This document shows, in pieces, positions 1 through 7,611 of a stretch of 20,791 bases of DNA. This DNA comes from a virus. Position numbers and translations under genes: made by a program. Within the stretch, counting starts at the first letter, position 1. Every line of letters starts with the position of its first letter. The notes under the pieces are model-generated. The model ran no database searches, was not told the DNA's origin, and saw only the letters and a list, made by a program, of their open reading frames with translations. The stretch lies in IMG/VR virus record IMGVR_UViG_3300009164_000434, positions 1-20,791 of that record; one strand, written 5' to 3'.

Positions 1-1
1 A

Positions 2-289
2 GAGAAGGCAGAAGAAAATGTTAAGATCATTGAAAAGATTGTTACTCAGTATGACAATAAGTGTGAGTTGTCTAATGCTGCAATCGTGCTCCACGACAGT
101 GCCAGTCAAAATACCATTTCCCCAAGTACCGGAAGCGTTGTTGAAGGAACCTCCAAAGTTAAAATTAGTGATGTCCTACGAACTGTCACAGACAACTACG
201 CAACCTACTATCAAACCAGAGAACAAGTGATTGGTTGGCAGCAATGGTATAAAGAACAAAAGAAACTATATGAGGATAAATTGAAATGA
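2..289 (+). CDS. Rz: Rz-like inner-membrane spanin (i-spanin), 5' truncated by window edge
   Basis: This frame is open from the first full codon and has no start inside the window, so the N-terminus (with the expected membrane anchor) lies upstream. The visible 95 residues begin with a charged, helix-prone stretch (EKAEENVKIIEKIV) and end in a hydrophilic tail rich in Q, W, Y and K, as expected of the periplasmic part of an i-spanin. The assignment rests mainly on a lipoprotein with Rz1 features encoded inside it in another frame, the classic Rz/Rz1 arrangement. The i-spanin pairs with Rz1 across the periplasm to disrupt the outer membrane in the last step of lysis. An endolysin and a holin follow within 2 kb. 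No homology search was possible. Confidence 0.7.
   Translation, partial: EKAEENVKIIEKIVTQYDNKCELSNAAIVLHDSASQNTISPSTGSVVEGTSKVKISDVLRTVTDNYATYYQTREQVIGWQQWYKEQKKLYEDKLK
18..230 (+). CDS. Rz1: Rz1-like outer-membrane spanin lipoprotein, nested inside Rz
   Basis: A 70-residue protein begins with a basic hydrophobic signal peptide (MLRSLKRLLLSM) and a lipobox L21-Q-S-C24, so the mature lipoprotein would be 46 residues anchored at Cys24. The mature part is proline-rich (IPFPQVPEALLKEPP), a hallmark of Rz1 proteins. The whole gene lies within the i-spanin gene in the +1 frame. A purine-rich AGAAGG sits upstream of the ATG. It is expected to sit in the outer membrane and bind the i-spanin. Small size, lipobox, proline content and nesting agree well with the family. 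Confidence 0.8.
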   Translation: MLRSLKRLLLSMTISVSCLMLQSCSTTVPVKIPFPQVPEALLKEPPKLKLVMSYELSQTTTQPTIKPENK

Positions 290-711
290 AAAACCTATTA
301 TGTGTGTTATTATTCCTATCTGGTCTACCTTTAGTATACTTATCTGGTTGTTCATCTATTGATAGATTCATGATTGCACAATATGATCCAGGTGAATATA
401 ATTTAATCAATAAAGTAAGATCAACTGCAGAATTAGCACAACCATACTGTAATGATAGTGCCACAATCAAAGTTATATCAGAAAATCTAAACGATATGGC
501 ACATGAATTAAAGAATTACAGTCAGTATCTACCAAGAAACGAACAAACATTTAAACCTGTAGATTTACTTCATGTGCTTACTACAGATTTACAGAAACGA
601 TATAGCACATCAAAAGAAATTAATAAAACATATTGTGAGTTAAAATTAAAATCTATAGCATCATCCGCAGAAGAAATTCAGAAAGTAATTGCTAAGAGGC
701 CACGATCATGA
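286..711 (+). CDS. small lipoprotein, function unknown
   Basis: 141 residues. The N-terminus is a signal peptide ending in lipobox L19-S-G-C22, so this is a predicted lipoprotein. The mature part has four further cysteines or fewer depending on processing and a helical, polar C-terminal half. Its ATG overlaps the i-spanin stop (ATGA), so it is probably translationally coupled to the lysis genes. Family not recognised. It could help lysis or modify the envelope (for example superinfection exclusion), but nothing in the sequence decides this. Confidence 0.75.
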   Translation: MKNLLCVLLFLSGLPLVYLSGCSSIDRFMIAQYDPGEYNLINKVRSTAELAQPYCNDSATIKVISENLNDMAHELKNYSQYLPRNEQTFKPVDLLHVLTTDLQKRYSTSKEINKTYCELKLKSIASSAEEIQKVIAKRPRS

Positions 712-914
712 GTTTACAAGCACTAGCACAACAAGCATCAGATATTAAAGAAGCATACTCTGCAGGTACTATCTCTGCAGATGAATTTAAAGAGTTAATT
801 GAAAGTATGGATGTTATGCAATCAATAGAAGATCAAACTGCATATCTAGATGAAAACATTATGTATAGAGAAATACTGGTAAATATTATTAACATTGCAA
901 AGGCAGTTGCCTAG
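708..914 (+). CDS. small acidic helical protein, unknown function
   Basis: 68 residues, overlapping the preceding stop by ATGA. It reads as alternating helices (for example ISADEFKELIESMDVM) with no signal peptide or membrane segment, and a mildly hydrophobic C-terminus (IINIAKAVA). It sits between a lipoprotein gene and the endolysin gene, so co-expression with lysis functions is likely. Similar short proteins are common beside phage lysis and tail genes, but I do not recognise a family. Confidence 0.65.
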   Translation: MSLQALAQQASDIKEAYSAGTISADEFKELIESMDVMQSIEDQTAYLDENIMYREILVNIINIAKAVA

Positions 915-922
915 GAGATTAT

Positions 923-1549
923 ATGAGTGAATTTACATTTGATTTTACAGCACAAAAACTGGGACAATGTATTCCTGGTAATCAATATGTTGACCATTGG
1001 TTTGATGCATTGAACATTCTATTACCTGATTATGAGATTAACACACCTAAACGTGCCGCAGCATTTATTGCACAGTGCGCCCATGAGAGTGGTAACTTTA
1101 GAGCATTAAAAGAGAATCTAAACTATACTGCATCATCACTATCAAGAGTATGGCCGAGATTGTTTCCACCTGATATCGCAGCACAATACGCACATAATCA
1201 ACCGAAGATTGCTAATCGTGCTTATGGTAGTCGTATGGGTAATGGTGATGAAGCATCTGGTGATGGTTGGAAGTATTGTGGTCGTGGACTAATTCAATTA
1301 ACAGGTAAGAATAACTATCAGGCATTCGCAGATAGTTTAGAGATGTCGGTTGATGATGTGCCAGAGTATCTTGGAACATTTGAAGGTGCTGCACAATCTG
1401 CATGTTGGTTCTGGGAAACAAACAATCTAAACACCTTTGCTGATAAGGGTGATATCTTAACAATGACTAAACGTATCAATGGTGGTACATTAGGTTTAGC
1501 AGATAGACAAAAACATTACGATCATGCACTTCACGTATTTGGAGGGTAA
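923..1549 (+). CDS. endolysin, glycoside hydrolase family 19 (chitinase/lysozyme-like)
   Basis: 208 residues, a typical length for single-domain phage GH19 endolysins. The motif AHESGNF carries H54-E55, matching the catalytic Glu of the family, and the signature YCGRGLIQLTGKNNY follows. The C-terminus has the usual family segment (TKRINGG, then GLADRQKHYDHA). GH19 phage enzymes cut the glycan backbone of peptidoglycan. There is no signal peptide, so release should depend on the holin encoded at 1868. An SD (AGGAG) precedes the ATG by a good spacing. Confidence 0.93.
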   Translation: MSEFTFDFTAQKLGQCIPGNQYVDHWFDALNILLPDYEINTPKRAAAFIAQCAHESGNFRALKENLNYTASSLSRVWPRLFPPDIAAQYAHNQPKIANRAYGSRMGNGDEASGDGWKYCGRGLIQLTGKNNYQAFADSLEMSVDDVPEYLGTFEGAAQSACWFWETNNLNTFADKGDILTMTKRINGGTLGLADRQKHYDHALHVFGG

Positions 1550-1550
1550 C

Positions 1551-1856
1551 ATGAAAAAGATATTGTTAGTTATTACATTATTGGTATCAAGTAATGTATT
1601 AGCACAACATCATCACGGTCATCACGGCGGATACTACAGAGAACCTAATCGCAGTTCATGGGTAGCACCATTGTTACTTGGTGCAACTGCAGGATATATT
1701 ATGTCACGACCAACTGTGATATATAATCAACCTCCAATGATATATAATCCACCACCTGTTACATATGTTCAACCAGGTGCACCAATAGGTTATCATTACG
1801 AACAAATTTTAGATGCAAATTGTAATTGTTATAGAACAGTTTTAGTAAGTAATTAA
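1551..1856 (+). CDS. exported histidine/proline-rich small protein
   Basis: The ATG at 1551 follows GGAGGGTAAC, a strong SD, so it is preferred over the longer in-frame extension from 1524. The 101 residues start with a signal peptide probably cleaved after VLA (residues 13-15), then a His-rich run (QHHHGHHGG), a short hydrophobic segment (APLLLGATAGYIM), and a Pro/Tyr-rich tract with repeated YNQPP/YNPPP units. The C-terminal NCNCY could bind metal or form disulphides. The function is unknown. Position between endolysin and holin suggests late expression and an envelope location. Confidence 0.75.
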   Translation: MKKILLVITLLVSSNVLAQHHHGHHGGYYREPNRSSWVAPLLLGATAGYIMSRPTVIYNQPPMIYNPPPVTYVQPGAPIGYHYEQILDANCNCYRTVLVSN

Positions 1857-1867
1857 AGGAAAATAAT

Positions 1868-2302
1868 ATGACTGATATCGTAGAGAAAAAAGAAGAAGAT
1901 TGGATGCAAAAGAAGTGGCGTCCCATGATGGCATTTATGTATATGTTTTGTTGTCTGTGTGACTTTGCATTGTTTCCAATAATGTTTACTATCGTTCAAT
2001 TCTGGGAAGTTCAAGTTGCTAATGATGCATTTAGACAATGGGTACCAATTACACTGCAAGGTGGTGGATTGTTTCATGTTGCAATGGGTGCAGTATTAGG
2101 TGTATCTGCTTATGGTAGAACACAAGAGAAGGTTGCTGGTGCAGCAGTAAATCCACCGCCAGTTACACCAGTTGTAACACCTACTCCAACACCAGTTCCA
2201 ACATATACACCCGCACCTGCAGTTGTTCCAACATCAGCACCAGTATCATATTCATCAACAGGTAAACTTGCACCTGCGCCTGCCGCAGAACCACCACTAT
2301 AA
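1868..2302 (+). CDS. holin, three-transmembrane GTA-holin-like family
   Basis: 144 residues. After a charged N-terminus comes KKWRPMMAFMYMF and then hydrophobic segments at about residues 19-45 and 60-80. The LFHVAMGAVLGVSAYGRTQEK region matches the conserved end of the three-helix holins used by T4-like marine phages and gene transfer agents. The C-terminal 55 residues form a low-complexity P/T/A/V tail, which varies freely in this family. It would form inner-membrane holes that release the GH19 endolysin and trigger lysis. SD AGGA lies just upstream. Confidence 0.85.
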   Translation: MTDIVEKKEEDWMQKKWRPMMAFMYMFCCLCDFALFPIMFTIVQFWEVQVANDAFRQWVPITLQGGGLFHVAMGAVLGVSAYGRTQEKVAGAAVNPPPVTPVVTPTPTPVPTYTPAPAVVPTSAPVSYSSTGKLAPAPAAEPPL

Positions 2303-2310
2303 GGACTATC

Positions 2311-2520
2311 ATGAAAAACATAATTGCCACACTTTTGCTGTTATTCGTGTATAATGTTAATGCTGCAGAAGTAAAAGAAGTATGCCATGATCGTATGGGT
2401 AAAGATGGTAAACCCGTTGTAGATAAGAAAACTGGTAAGACTGCACAAGACTGCAAGAAAATAAAAGTGCATAAAAAGTTAGAAGGCACTAAAGTACCAG
2501 AGAAGGCACCTAAGAAATAA
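2311..2520 (+). CDS. small exported basic protein
   Basis: 69 residues. The N-terminus (MKNIIATLLLLFVYNVNAAE) is a good signal peptide with predicted cleavage after NAA. The mature 50 residues are lysine-rich (KKTGKTAQDCKKIKVHKK) with two cysteines (C25 and C48 approximately) that could form a disulphide in the periplasm. It is spaced 8 nt after the holin gene and belongs to the lysis/envelope block. The family is not recognised. Confidence 0.7.
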   Translation: MKNIIATLLLLFVYNVNAAEVKEVCHDRMGKDGKPVVDKKTGKTAQDCKKIKVHKKLEGTKVPEKAPKK

Positions 2521-2521
2521 A

Positions 2522-2761
2522 ATGGAAATGATAGACACTCAATCAAGGATAGCCGTGTTGGAAAATAAAGTTCAATTTGTTGTTGATGAATTAAAAGAGA
2601 TTAGAGCAGAACAAAAAGAACAACACCGGTGTTTAATGGAAAAGTTTGATTCTGTCTCAGATAGAATTTCTATCCTTGAGAAGTGGCGTTTCATGATATT
2701 TGGTGGTGCAGTTGTTATTGGTTACATATTGGCACATATAAAACTAGATAAGTTATTTTAG
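2522..2761 (+). CDS. coiled-coil protein with C-terminal membrane anchor
   Basis: 79 residues. Residues about 5-52 form a heptad-like charged helix (RIAVLENKVQFVVDELKEI), and the C-terminus has one transmembrane segment (FMIFGGAVVIGYILAHI). The layout resembles XhlA-type lysis accessory proteins (coiled coil plus one tail anchor), which suggests a second lysis or holin-accessory role; this is inference from shape only. It is the last gene before a hairpin and a new promoter. Confidence 0.7.
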   Translation: MEMIDTQSRIAVLENKVQFVVDELKEIRAEQKEQHRCLMEKFDSVSDRISILEKWRFMIFGGAVVIGYILAHIKLDKLF

Positions 2762-2777
2762 GTAATGATCTAGTTTT
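2741..2777 (+). terminator. possible weak terminator at end of lysis block
   Basis: A perfect 9-bp inverted repeat, AAACTAGAT (2741-2749) and ATCTAGTTT (2768-2776), surrounds an 18-nt loop and ends in TTTT. It overlaps the 3' end of the preceding gene and sits directly before a promoter. The AT-rich stem, large loop and short T-run make it a weak terminator at best. Confidence 0.4.
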
Positions 2778-2780
2778 ACA

Positions 2781-2809
2781 TTGTCTTATTGAGTAGTTTG
2801 TGTTATAAT
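2781..2809 (+). promoter_or_regulatory. sigma70-type promoter of the primase-thyX-nrd operon
   Basis: TTGTCT (2781-2786), a 17-bp spacer and a perfect TATAAT (2804-2809) preceded by TGT. The predicted start lies about 7 nt downstream, giving a leader of about 15 nt before the primase ATG. It lacks the upstream box and AGTCTGA start region of the promoters in the right half. Confidence 0.7.
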
Positions 2810-2830
2810 GTTTCTTTATTATGGTGAATC

Positions 2831-3862
2831 ATGTCATTATCTATTGATCTTAAGTATACTCTTCTATTAACCCCAAGATTTGAAAAGTTTCAGCGCAAGC
2901 AAGATTATCTCTTTGCTTGCCGTTGTCCTTTGTGTGGGGATTCTAAAAAGAATCTCAGCAAAATGCGGGGTTATATCTACCGTAAAGTAAACAATCTATT
3001 CTATCGCTGTCACAATTGTGGGCAGAGTATGAGTATTGGCAATCTTATTAAAACATTAGATGGTAGTCTATTCAAAGAATATCTAATGGAACGATACAAA
3101 TCTGGTGAAGTATTTAAGGATAATAAAGTAAAGATTGCAATAGAAATGCCATCTTTTAAGTTTGGTAAATTGAATACTAATATACAATATGAAAATGCAG
3201 AAAGATGTGATAAACTATCAAAAGAACATTTTTGTATTAAGTATTGTGAATCACGTAAGATGACCAAAGATATTCTCAGTATGTTGTATTATACTGATAA
3301 TTATAAGAAGTTCTGTGATGAAATATTTCCAAACCATGGAAAAGAGATAACTGCAGATAAACGACTAGTGATACCATTCTATGATGAAAACAATAGTTTA
3401 GTTGCGATATCTGGTCGTGCATTAGAAAATGCCAGTGAGAAGTTAAGATACGTTACAATACGCACAAATGAAAGTAATGAGAAACTAGTCTATGGTATGG
3501 ATAGAATTGATTTAAAACAACCAGTGTATATCGTAGAAGGACCAATTGATTCTTTGTTTCTAAATAACTGCCTTGCATCAGGTGATTCTAATCTTGCATT
3601 GACAGCAAAAAATATTAAAGCAGAAAAAATAATTTTGATTTATGACAATGAACCACGTAATAAAGAAGTAATGAAGTTAATGCAAAATGCAATCAAGTTA
3701 GGTCATAATGTAGTAATTTGGCCTGATACAATCAAAGGAAAAGATATTAATGAGATGGTTATGAATGGAATGTCACAAAGTGACTTACAGGATATTATAA
3801 GTAGTAATACATTTGAGGGACTCAGAGCACAGACTAAGTTTACATTTTGGAAGAAAGTATAG
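2831..3862 (+). CDS. DNA primase (zinc-binding domain plus TOPRIM)
   Basis: 343 residues. An N-terminal Cys4 zinc-binding module (C32-x2-C35 ... C60-x2-C63) is followed by a linker and a TOPRIM domain: E236 in VYIVEGPID, D272 in LIYDNE, and D305 in GKDINEM. This is the architecture of T4 gp61-like/DnaG-like primases without a fused helicase, so it should make RNA primers with a separate helicase encoded elsewhere. It is the first gene after the promoter at 2781 and heads a replication/nucleotide operon, 3 nt before thyX. Confidence 0.9.
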   Translation: MSLSIDLKYTLLLTPRFEKFQRKQDYLFACRCPLCGDSKKNLSKMRGYIYRKVNNLFYRCHNCGQSMSIGNLIKTLDGSLFKEYLMERYKSGEVFKDNKVKIAIEMPSFKFGKLNTNIQYENAERCDKLSKEHFCIKYCESRKMTKDILSMLYYTDNYKKFCDEIFPNHGKEITADKRLVIPFYDENNSLVAISGRALENASEKLRYVTIRTNESNEKLVYGMDRIDLKQPVYIVEGPIDSLFLNNCLASGDSNLALTAKNIKAEKIILIYDNEPRNKEVMKLMQNAIKLGHNVVIWPDTIKGKDINEMVMNGMSQSDLQDIISSNTFEGLRAQTKFTFWKKV

Positions 3863-3865
3863 ATT

Positions 3866-4516
3866 ATGCAAGTAAAGTTAATTAATTATAGTAAGTTTCA
3901 TGGATATGCTGGTGATATAGAAACACAAGTGGCGCACTGTGCAAGAGTATCTAATCCCGATAATCAAATCAATATGATGAATTCTCAAAAGTTAATTCGT
4001 TATTTGATTAAAAACAATCATTGGTCACCCTTTGAGATGGTCAATATTTGTTTAGAGATATCAACAACAAGAGATATTGCACGACAGATTTTAAGACACC
4101 GTAGTTTTAGTTTTCAAGAGTTTAGTCAACGATATGCTAATGCAACAATATTAGGTGTTGAATACAAAGAAGCAAGACTACAAGATACAAAGAATCGTCA
4201 AAATAGTATTGAAACTGATAATGAAGAATTAGAGAATCAATGGCGTATGCATCAAGTAGTAGTATCTAATCATGCAATGAATGCTTATCAATGGGCAATA
4301 GATAATGGTATTGCGAAAGAACAAGCAAGAGCAGTAATGCCAGAAGGTATGACCATGTCTAAGTTATACATGAATGGCACAGTGAGAAGTTGGATACATT
4401 ATATACAATTACGAAGTGGCAACGGTACACAAAAAGAACACAGAGAAGTTGCAATAGAATGTGCAAATATAATTGAACCAATTTTTCCTATGATAAAAGA
4501 ATTTATAGAACAATAA
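3866..4516 (+). CDS. thyX: FAD-dependent thymidylate synthase ThyX
   Basis: 216 residues, the normal ThyX length. The family signature RHR-x7-S is present (R77-H78-R79 ... S87 in RHRSFSFQEFSQRY), and further family-like segments follow (KEQARAVMPEGM, then SWIHYIQLR). The enzyme makes dTMP from dUMP using methylene-tetrahydrofolate and FAD, and feeds phage DNA synthesis. It lies between primase and nrdA, both also serving replication. With the dCMP deaminase at 17594 it forms a route dCMP to dUMP to dTMP. Confidence 0.95.
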   Translation: MQVKLINYSKFHGYAGDIETQVAHCARVSNPDNQINMMNSQKLIRYLIKNNHWSPFEMVNICLEISTTRDIARQILRHRSFSFQEFSQRYANATILGVEYKEARLQDTKNRQNSIETDNEELENQWRMHQVVVSNHAMNAYQWAIDNGIAKEQARAVMPEGMTMSKLYMNGTVRSWIHYIQLRSGNGTQKEHREVAIECANIIEPIFPMIKEFIEQ

Positions 4517-4530
4517 AAATGGAGTATGAA

Positions 4531-6327
4531 ATGTCGGAGATAGTAATAGATTACAGTAGAGATAGTTTGTTTGATGAGTTGGGTTTGAAAAGACTAAAAG
4601 AAAGTTACATGAAAGATGACGAAGTTTCACCACAAGAGAGATTTGCTTATGTATCAAAAATGTTCGCAACTGATTCAGATCATGGTCAACGTCTTTATGA
4701 TTATTCCAGTAAGCATTGGTTGTCATATTCTACTCCTATTCTTTCTTTTGGGAGGAGTAGGCGTGGGTTGCCTATTTCTTGTTTTCTACCTTATCTGCAT
4801 GATAGTGCAGAAGGTCTGGTCGATTGCTTATCGGAGGTTAACTGGTTATCAATGTTAGGTGGTGGTGTAGGTATTGGTCTAGGTATTCGTAGTTCAGATG
4901 ATAAATCAGTAGGCATCATGCCACATCTAAAAACATATGATGCAAGTTGTTTAGCATATCGTCAAGGCAGAACACGTAGAGGTAGTTATGCTGCATACTT
5001 AGATATATCACATCCAGATATTCTATTGTTTCTTGATATGAGAAAACCTACTGGTGATCAAAATCTTCGTGCATTGAATCTACATCATGGTGTTAATGTA
5101 ACAGATGACTTCATGCGATTAGTTGAACGGTCAATGTATGATCTACAGGCAGATGATTCATGGGAACTAAAAGATCCTAATTCAGGTGTTGTTCGTGAAG
5201 TTGTATCTGCAAGAGAGTTATGGCAAAAACTATTAGAGAATAGAATGTTGACTGGTGAACCATATGTTCATTACATTGATACAAGTAATGCTAAGATGCC
5301 AGAGTTTCAAAAGAAATTAGGATTAAAGATTCAACAAAGCAATTTGTGTAGTGAGATTATTCTACCGACTAATAAAGATAGAACAGCAGTATGTTGTTTA
5401 TCTTCACTTAACTTGGAGTATTATGATGATTGGAAAGATGACAAATTATTTCTTAGAGACACCGCAGAGATGCTCGATAATGTTCTTCAGTATTTCATTG
5501 ATAATGCTCCTGACAGCATATCAAGGGCACGATATTCTGCTATGCGTGAACGGTCTATTGGTGTTGGGGCTCTCGGTTTTCATGCGTATCTACAAAAGAA
5601 CCTAATTGCATTTGAAAGTGCATCTGCTAAATCTGCTAACATTAGAATGTTCAAACATATAAGGAGTAAACTAGATGAAGCCAATAAAGAGTTGGGGCAA
5701 CTTAGAGGAGAAGCTCCAGATGCTGTTGGCAGTGGTTTGCGTTTCTCCCATCTTATGGCTATTGCACCAAATGCTTCCAGTTCTATCATTATGGGAAACA
5801 CTAGTCCTTCTATTGAGCCTTATCGTGCTAATGCTTATCGCCAAGATACATTATCTGGATCGTCATTAGCAAAGAACAAATGGTTAGATAGATTCATTCA
5901 AACTAAATTAGCAAATGATTCTGGTTTAGTTAACCAAAATGATTATAATGATATCTGGTCTAGTATTATTGCTAATGATGGTTCAGTTCAACACCTAGAT
6001 ATTTTAGATGCATATCAAAAAGATGTATTCAAAACATCAATGGAAATAGATCAACGATGGGTAATTGAACATGCTGCAGATAGACAATTGTATATTGACC
6101 AATCACAATCATTAAATCTATTCTTTAGACCAGATGCAAATATCAAATACATACATGCTTGTCATTTCTTAGCATGGAAACGTGGACTGAAAACACTATA
6201 CTATTGCCGTAGTGAAAAGATTGGTAAGGCAGATAAGATATCAAAACGAATTGAGCGAAACATAATTAAAGAATTAGACATGACTGCCATTGCTCAGGGT
6301 AACGAGTGTCTAGCTTGCGAAGGATAA
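4531..6327 (+). CDS. nrdA: class Ia ribonucleotide reductase, large subunit, without ATP-cone
   Basis: I chose the ATG at 4531 because GGAG (4521-4524) is 6 nt upstream; an in-frame ATG at 4519 overlaps that SD. The 598-residue product keeps the catalytic set: C84 (PISCFLP) and C288 (TAVCC) as the redox pair, N271/C273/E275 in SNLCSEI, the tyrosine pair in KTLYYCRS that relays the radical, and the C-terminal C593-x2-C596 swivel cysteines. C84 aligns with E. coli C225, so about 140 N-terminal residues, including the allosteric ATP cone, are absent. It reduces NDPs to dNDPs with NrdB. Confidence 0.96.
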   Translation: MSEIVIDYSRDSLFDELGLKRLKESYMKDDEVSPQERFAYVSKMFATDSDHGQRLYDYSSKHWLSYSTPILSFGRSRRGLPISCFLPYLHDSAEGLVDCLSEVNWLSMLGGGVGIGLGIRSSDDKSVGIMPHLKTYDASCLAYRQGRTRRGSYAAYLDISHPDILLFLDMRKPTGDQNLRALNLHHGVNVTDDFMRLVERSMYDLQADDSWELKDPNSGVVREVVSARELWQKLLENRMLTGEPYVHYIDTSNAKMPEFQKKLGLKIQQSNLCSEIILPTNKDRTAVCCLSSLNLEYYDDWKDDKLFLRDTAEMLDNVLQYFIDNAPDSISRARYSAMRERSIGVGALGFHAYLQKNLIAFESASAKSANIRMFKHIRSKLDEANKELGQLRGEAPDAVGSGLRFSHLMAIAPNASSSIIMGNTSPSIEPYRANAYRQDTLSGSSLAKNKWLDRFIQTKLANDSGLVNQNDYNDIWSSIIANDGSVQHLDILDAYQKDVFKTSMEIDQRWVIEHAADRQLYIDQSQSLNLFFRPDANIKYIHACHFLAWKRGLKTLYYCRSEKIGKADKISKRIERNIIKELDMTAIAQGNECLACEG

Positions 6328-6331
6328 AAAA

Positions 6332-7321
6332 ATGAAAACATTACTTACAGTTCTATTATTAGTATCAAACATTGCATATGCTCAAGTAACAGGTGCAGGT
6401 GCTACATTCCCTGCACCATTGTATGCCAAGTGGGCAGAAGCATATAACAAAGCAACAAATATGCAAATCAATTATCAAAGTGTAGGTTCGGGTGCAGGTC
6501 TTAAACAGATTGAAGCAAAGACAGTTGCATTTGGTGCAAGTGATATGCCATTGACAGATGATAAGTTAAAAGAGATTGGGTTGTTTCAATTTCCTACAGT
6601 AATTGGTGGTGTTGTTCCTGTTATTAATGTTAAAGGTATTGAAGCAGGTCAGTTACGATTGACTGGTACTATCATTGCTGACATCTATCTAGCAAAGATT
6701 ACTAAATGGGATGATCCTGCAATCAAAGCACTGAACCCTAAGTTACCATTGCCAAGTGAAGAGATTAATATTGTTCGTAGGGCAGATGGTAGTGGTACAA
6801 CATTCATCTGGACAAACTATCTAAGTAAAGTTAATAAAGAGTTTAAAGATGCAATTGGTGAAGGCACGGCAGTTAATTGGAAAAAAGGTGCTGGTGGTAA
6901 AGGTAACGAAGGTGTATCAGCAATGGTTAAGCAATTACCTAATTCTATTGGTTATGTTGAGTATGCTTATGTTAAACAAACTAAAATGAATTGGGTTCAA
7001 GTTCAAAATGCTGCAGGCACATGGGTTACACCAGATGAAGATGCATTCCGTGCTGCCGCTGCTAATGCAGAGTGGAACAAAACATACTATCAAATCTTAA
7101 CTAATCAATCTGGTAAAGGTGCATGGCCTATCAGTGGTGCTACATTCATATTAGTTCATGTTAAACCAACCAACCCCGTTCAAGTTAAAGATGCATTGAA
7201 GTTCTTTGATTGGGCATTTACTAGTGGTGATAAGTTAGCAGATGAATTAGATTATGTTGCATTGCCTATCAATGTAAAGAATAAGATTCGTGAAGATTGG
7301 AAGAAACTAGGACTAATGTAA
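6332..7321 (+). CDS. pstS: periplasmic phosphate-binding protein PstS (auxiliary metabolic gene)
   Basis: 329 residues with a signal peptide cleaved after AYA (residues 16-18). The mature protein starts QVTGAGATFPAPLYAKW, the classic PstS start, and carries SVGSGAG, GASDMPL, FPTVIGGVVP, RRADGSGTTF and GGKGNEGV, the phosphate-contacting loops. It ends in the family's FDWAF and LDYVALP segments. The sequence resembles E. coli-type PstS. It would bind phosphate in the periplasm and hand it to the host PstCAB transporter. It has its own SD (AAGGA) 4 nt after nrdA, and no Pho box is visible, so it is expressed with the nrd operon. Confidence 0.96.
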   Translation: MKTLLTVLLLVSNIAYAQVTGAGATFPAPLYAKWAEAYNKATNMQINYQSVGSGAGLKQIEAKTVAFGASDMPLTDDKLKEIGLFQFPTVIGGVVPVINVKGIEAGQLRLTGTIIADIYLAKITKWDDPAIKALNPKLPLPSEEINIVRRADGSGTTFIWTNYLSKVNKEFKDAIGEGTAVNWKKGAGGKGNEGVSAMVKQLPNSIGYVEYAYVKQTKMNWVQVQNAAGTWVTPDEDAFRAAAANAEWNKTYYQILTNQSGKGAWPISGATFILVHVKPTNPVQVKDALKFFDWAFTSGDKLADELDYVALPINVKNKIREDWKKLGLM

Positions 7322-7611
7322 TGAAAACTATTATTCATGTTAATCAACACATAATAAAGAGTAACAGAATACACAAAGAAAATGAACCAGTTCTCACAAT
7401 TAAACAAGGAAAGACAAACACTTATGGTCATGAAGTATCTATTGACGGTCCTTCAAAAATAGTGTATAGTCCAGATAAACCTTTATCTTGTGGAGCAAGA
7501 GTTTGGATAGAAACAGAAAGCAATGTAACAATTATTGGAGCAAAGAAATATGAACGCCGCAAAAACAAAATCAAAACTGACAGACACGAGAGTATCATTC
7601 AAACCATTTAA
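7321..7611 (+). CDS. small protein between pstS and nrdB, unknown function
   Basis: The ATG at 7321 shares its A with the pstS stop (TAATG), so translation is probably coupled; longer in-frame extensions into pstS have no support. The 96 residues are rich in beta-prone stretches (PVLTIKQGKTNTYGHEV, KIVYSPDKPLSCGARVW) and end in a basic tail. From memory, similar small proteins occur beside RNR genes in T4-like marine phages, but no role is known. Its last 62 nt overlap the start of nrdB. Confidence 0.75.
   Translation: MKTIIHVNQHIIKSNRIHKENEPVLTIKQGKTNTYGHEVSIDGPSKIVYSPDKPLSCGARVWIETESNVTIIGAKKYERRKNKIKTDRHESIIQTI

Noticed and set aside
1212-1463. Minus-strand open frame inside the endolysin gene
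   Set aside because: It lies opposite the well-supported GH19 coding sequence, has low-complexity His/Tyr-rich content and no start signals.
2521-2830. Antiholin identity for the coiled-coil anchored protein
   Set aside because: The topology allows it, but no sequence motif supports it over other small lysis accessory proteins.
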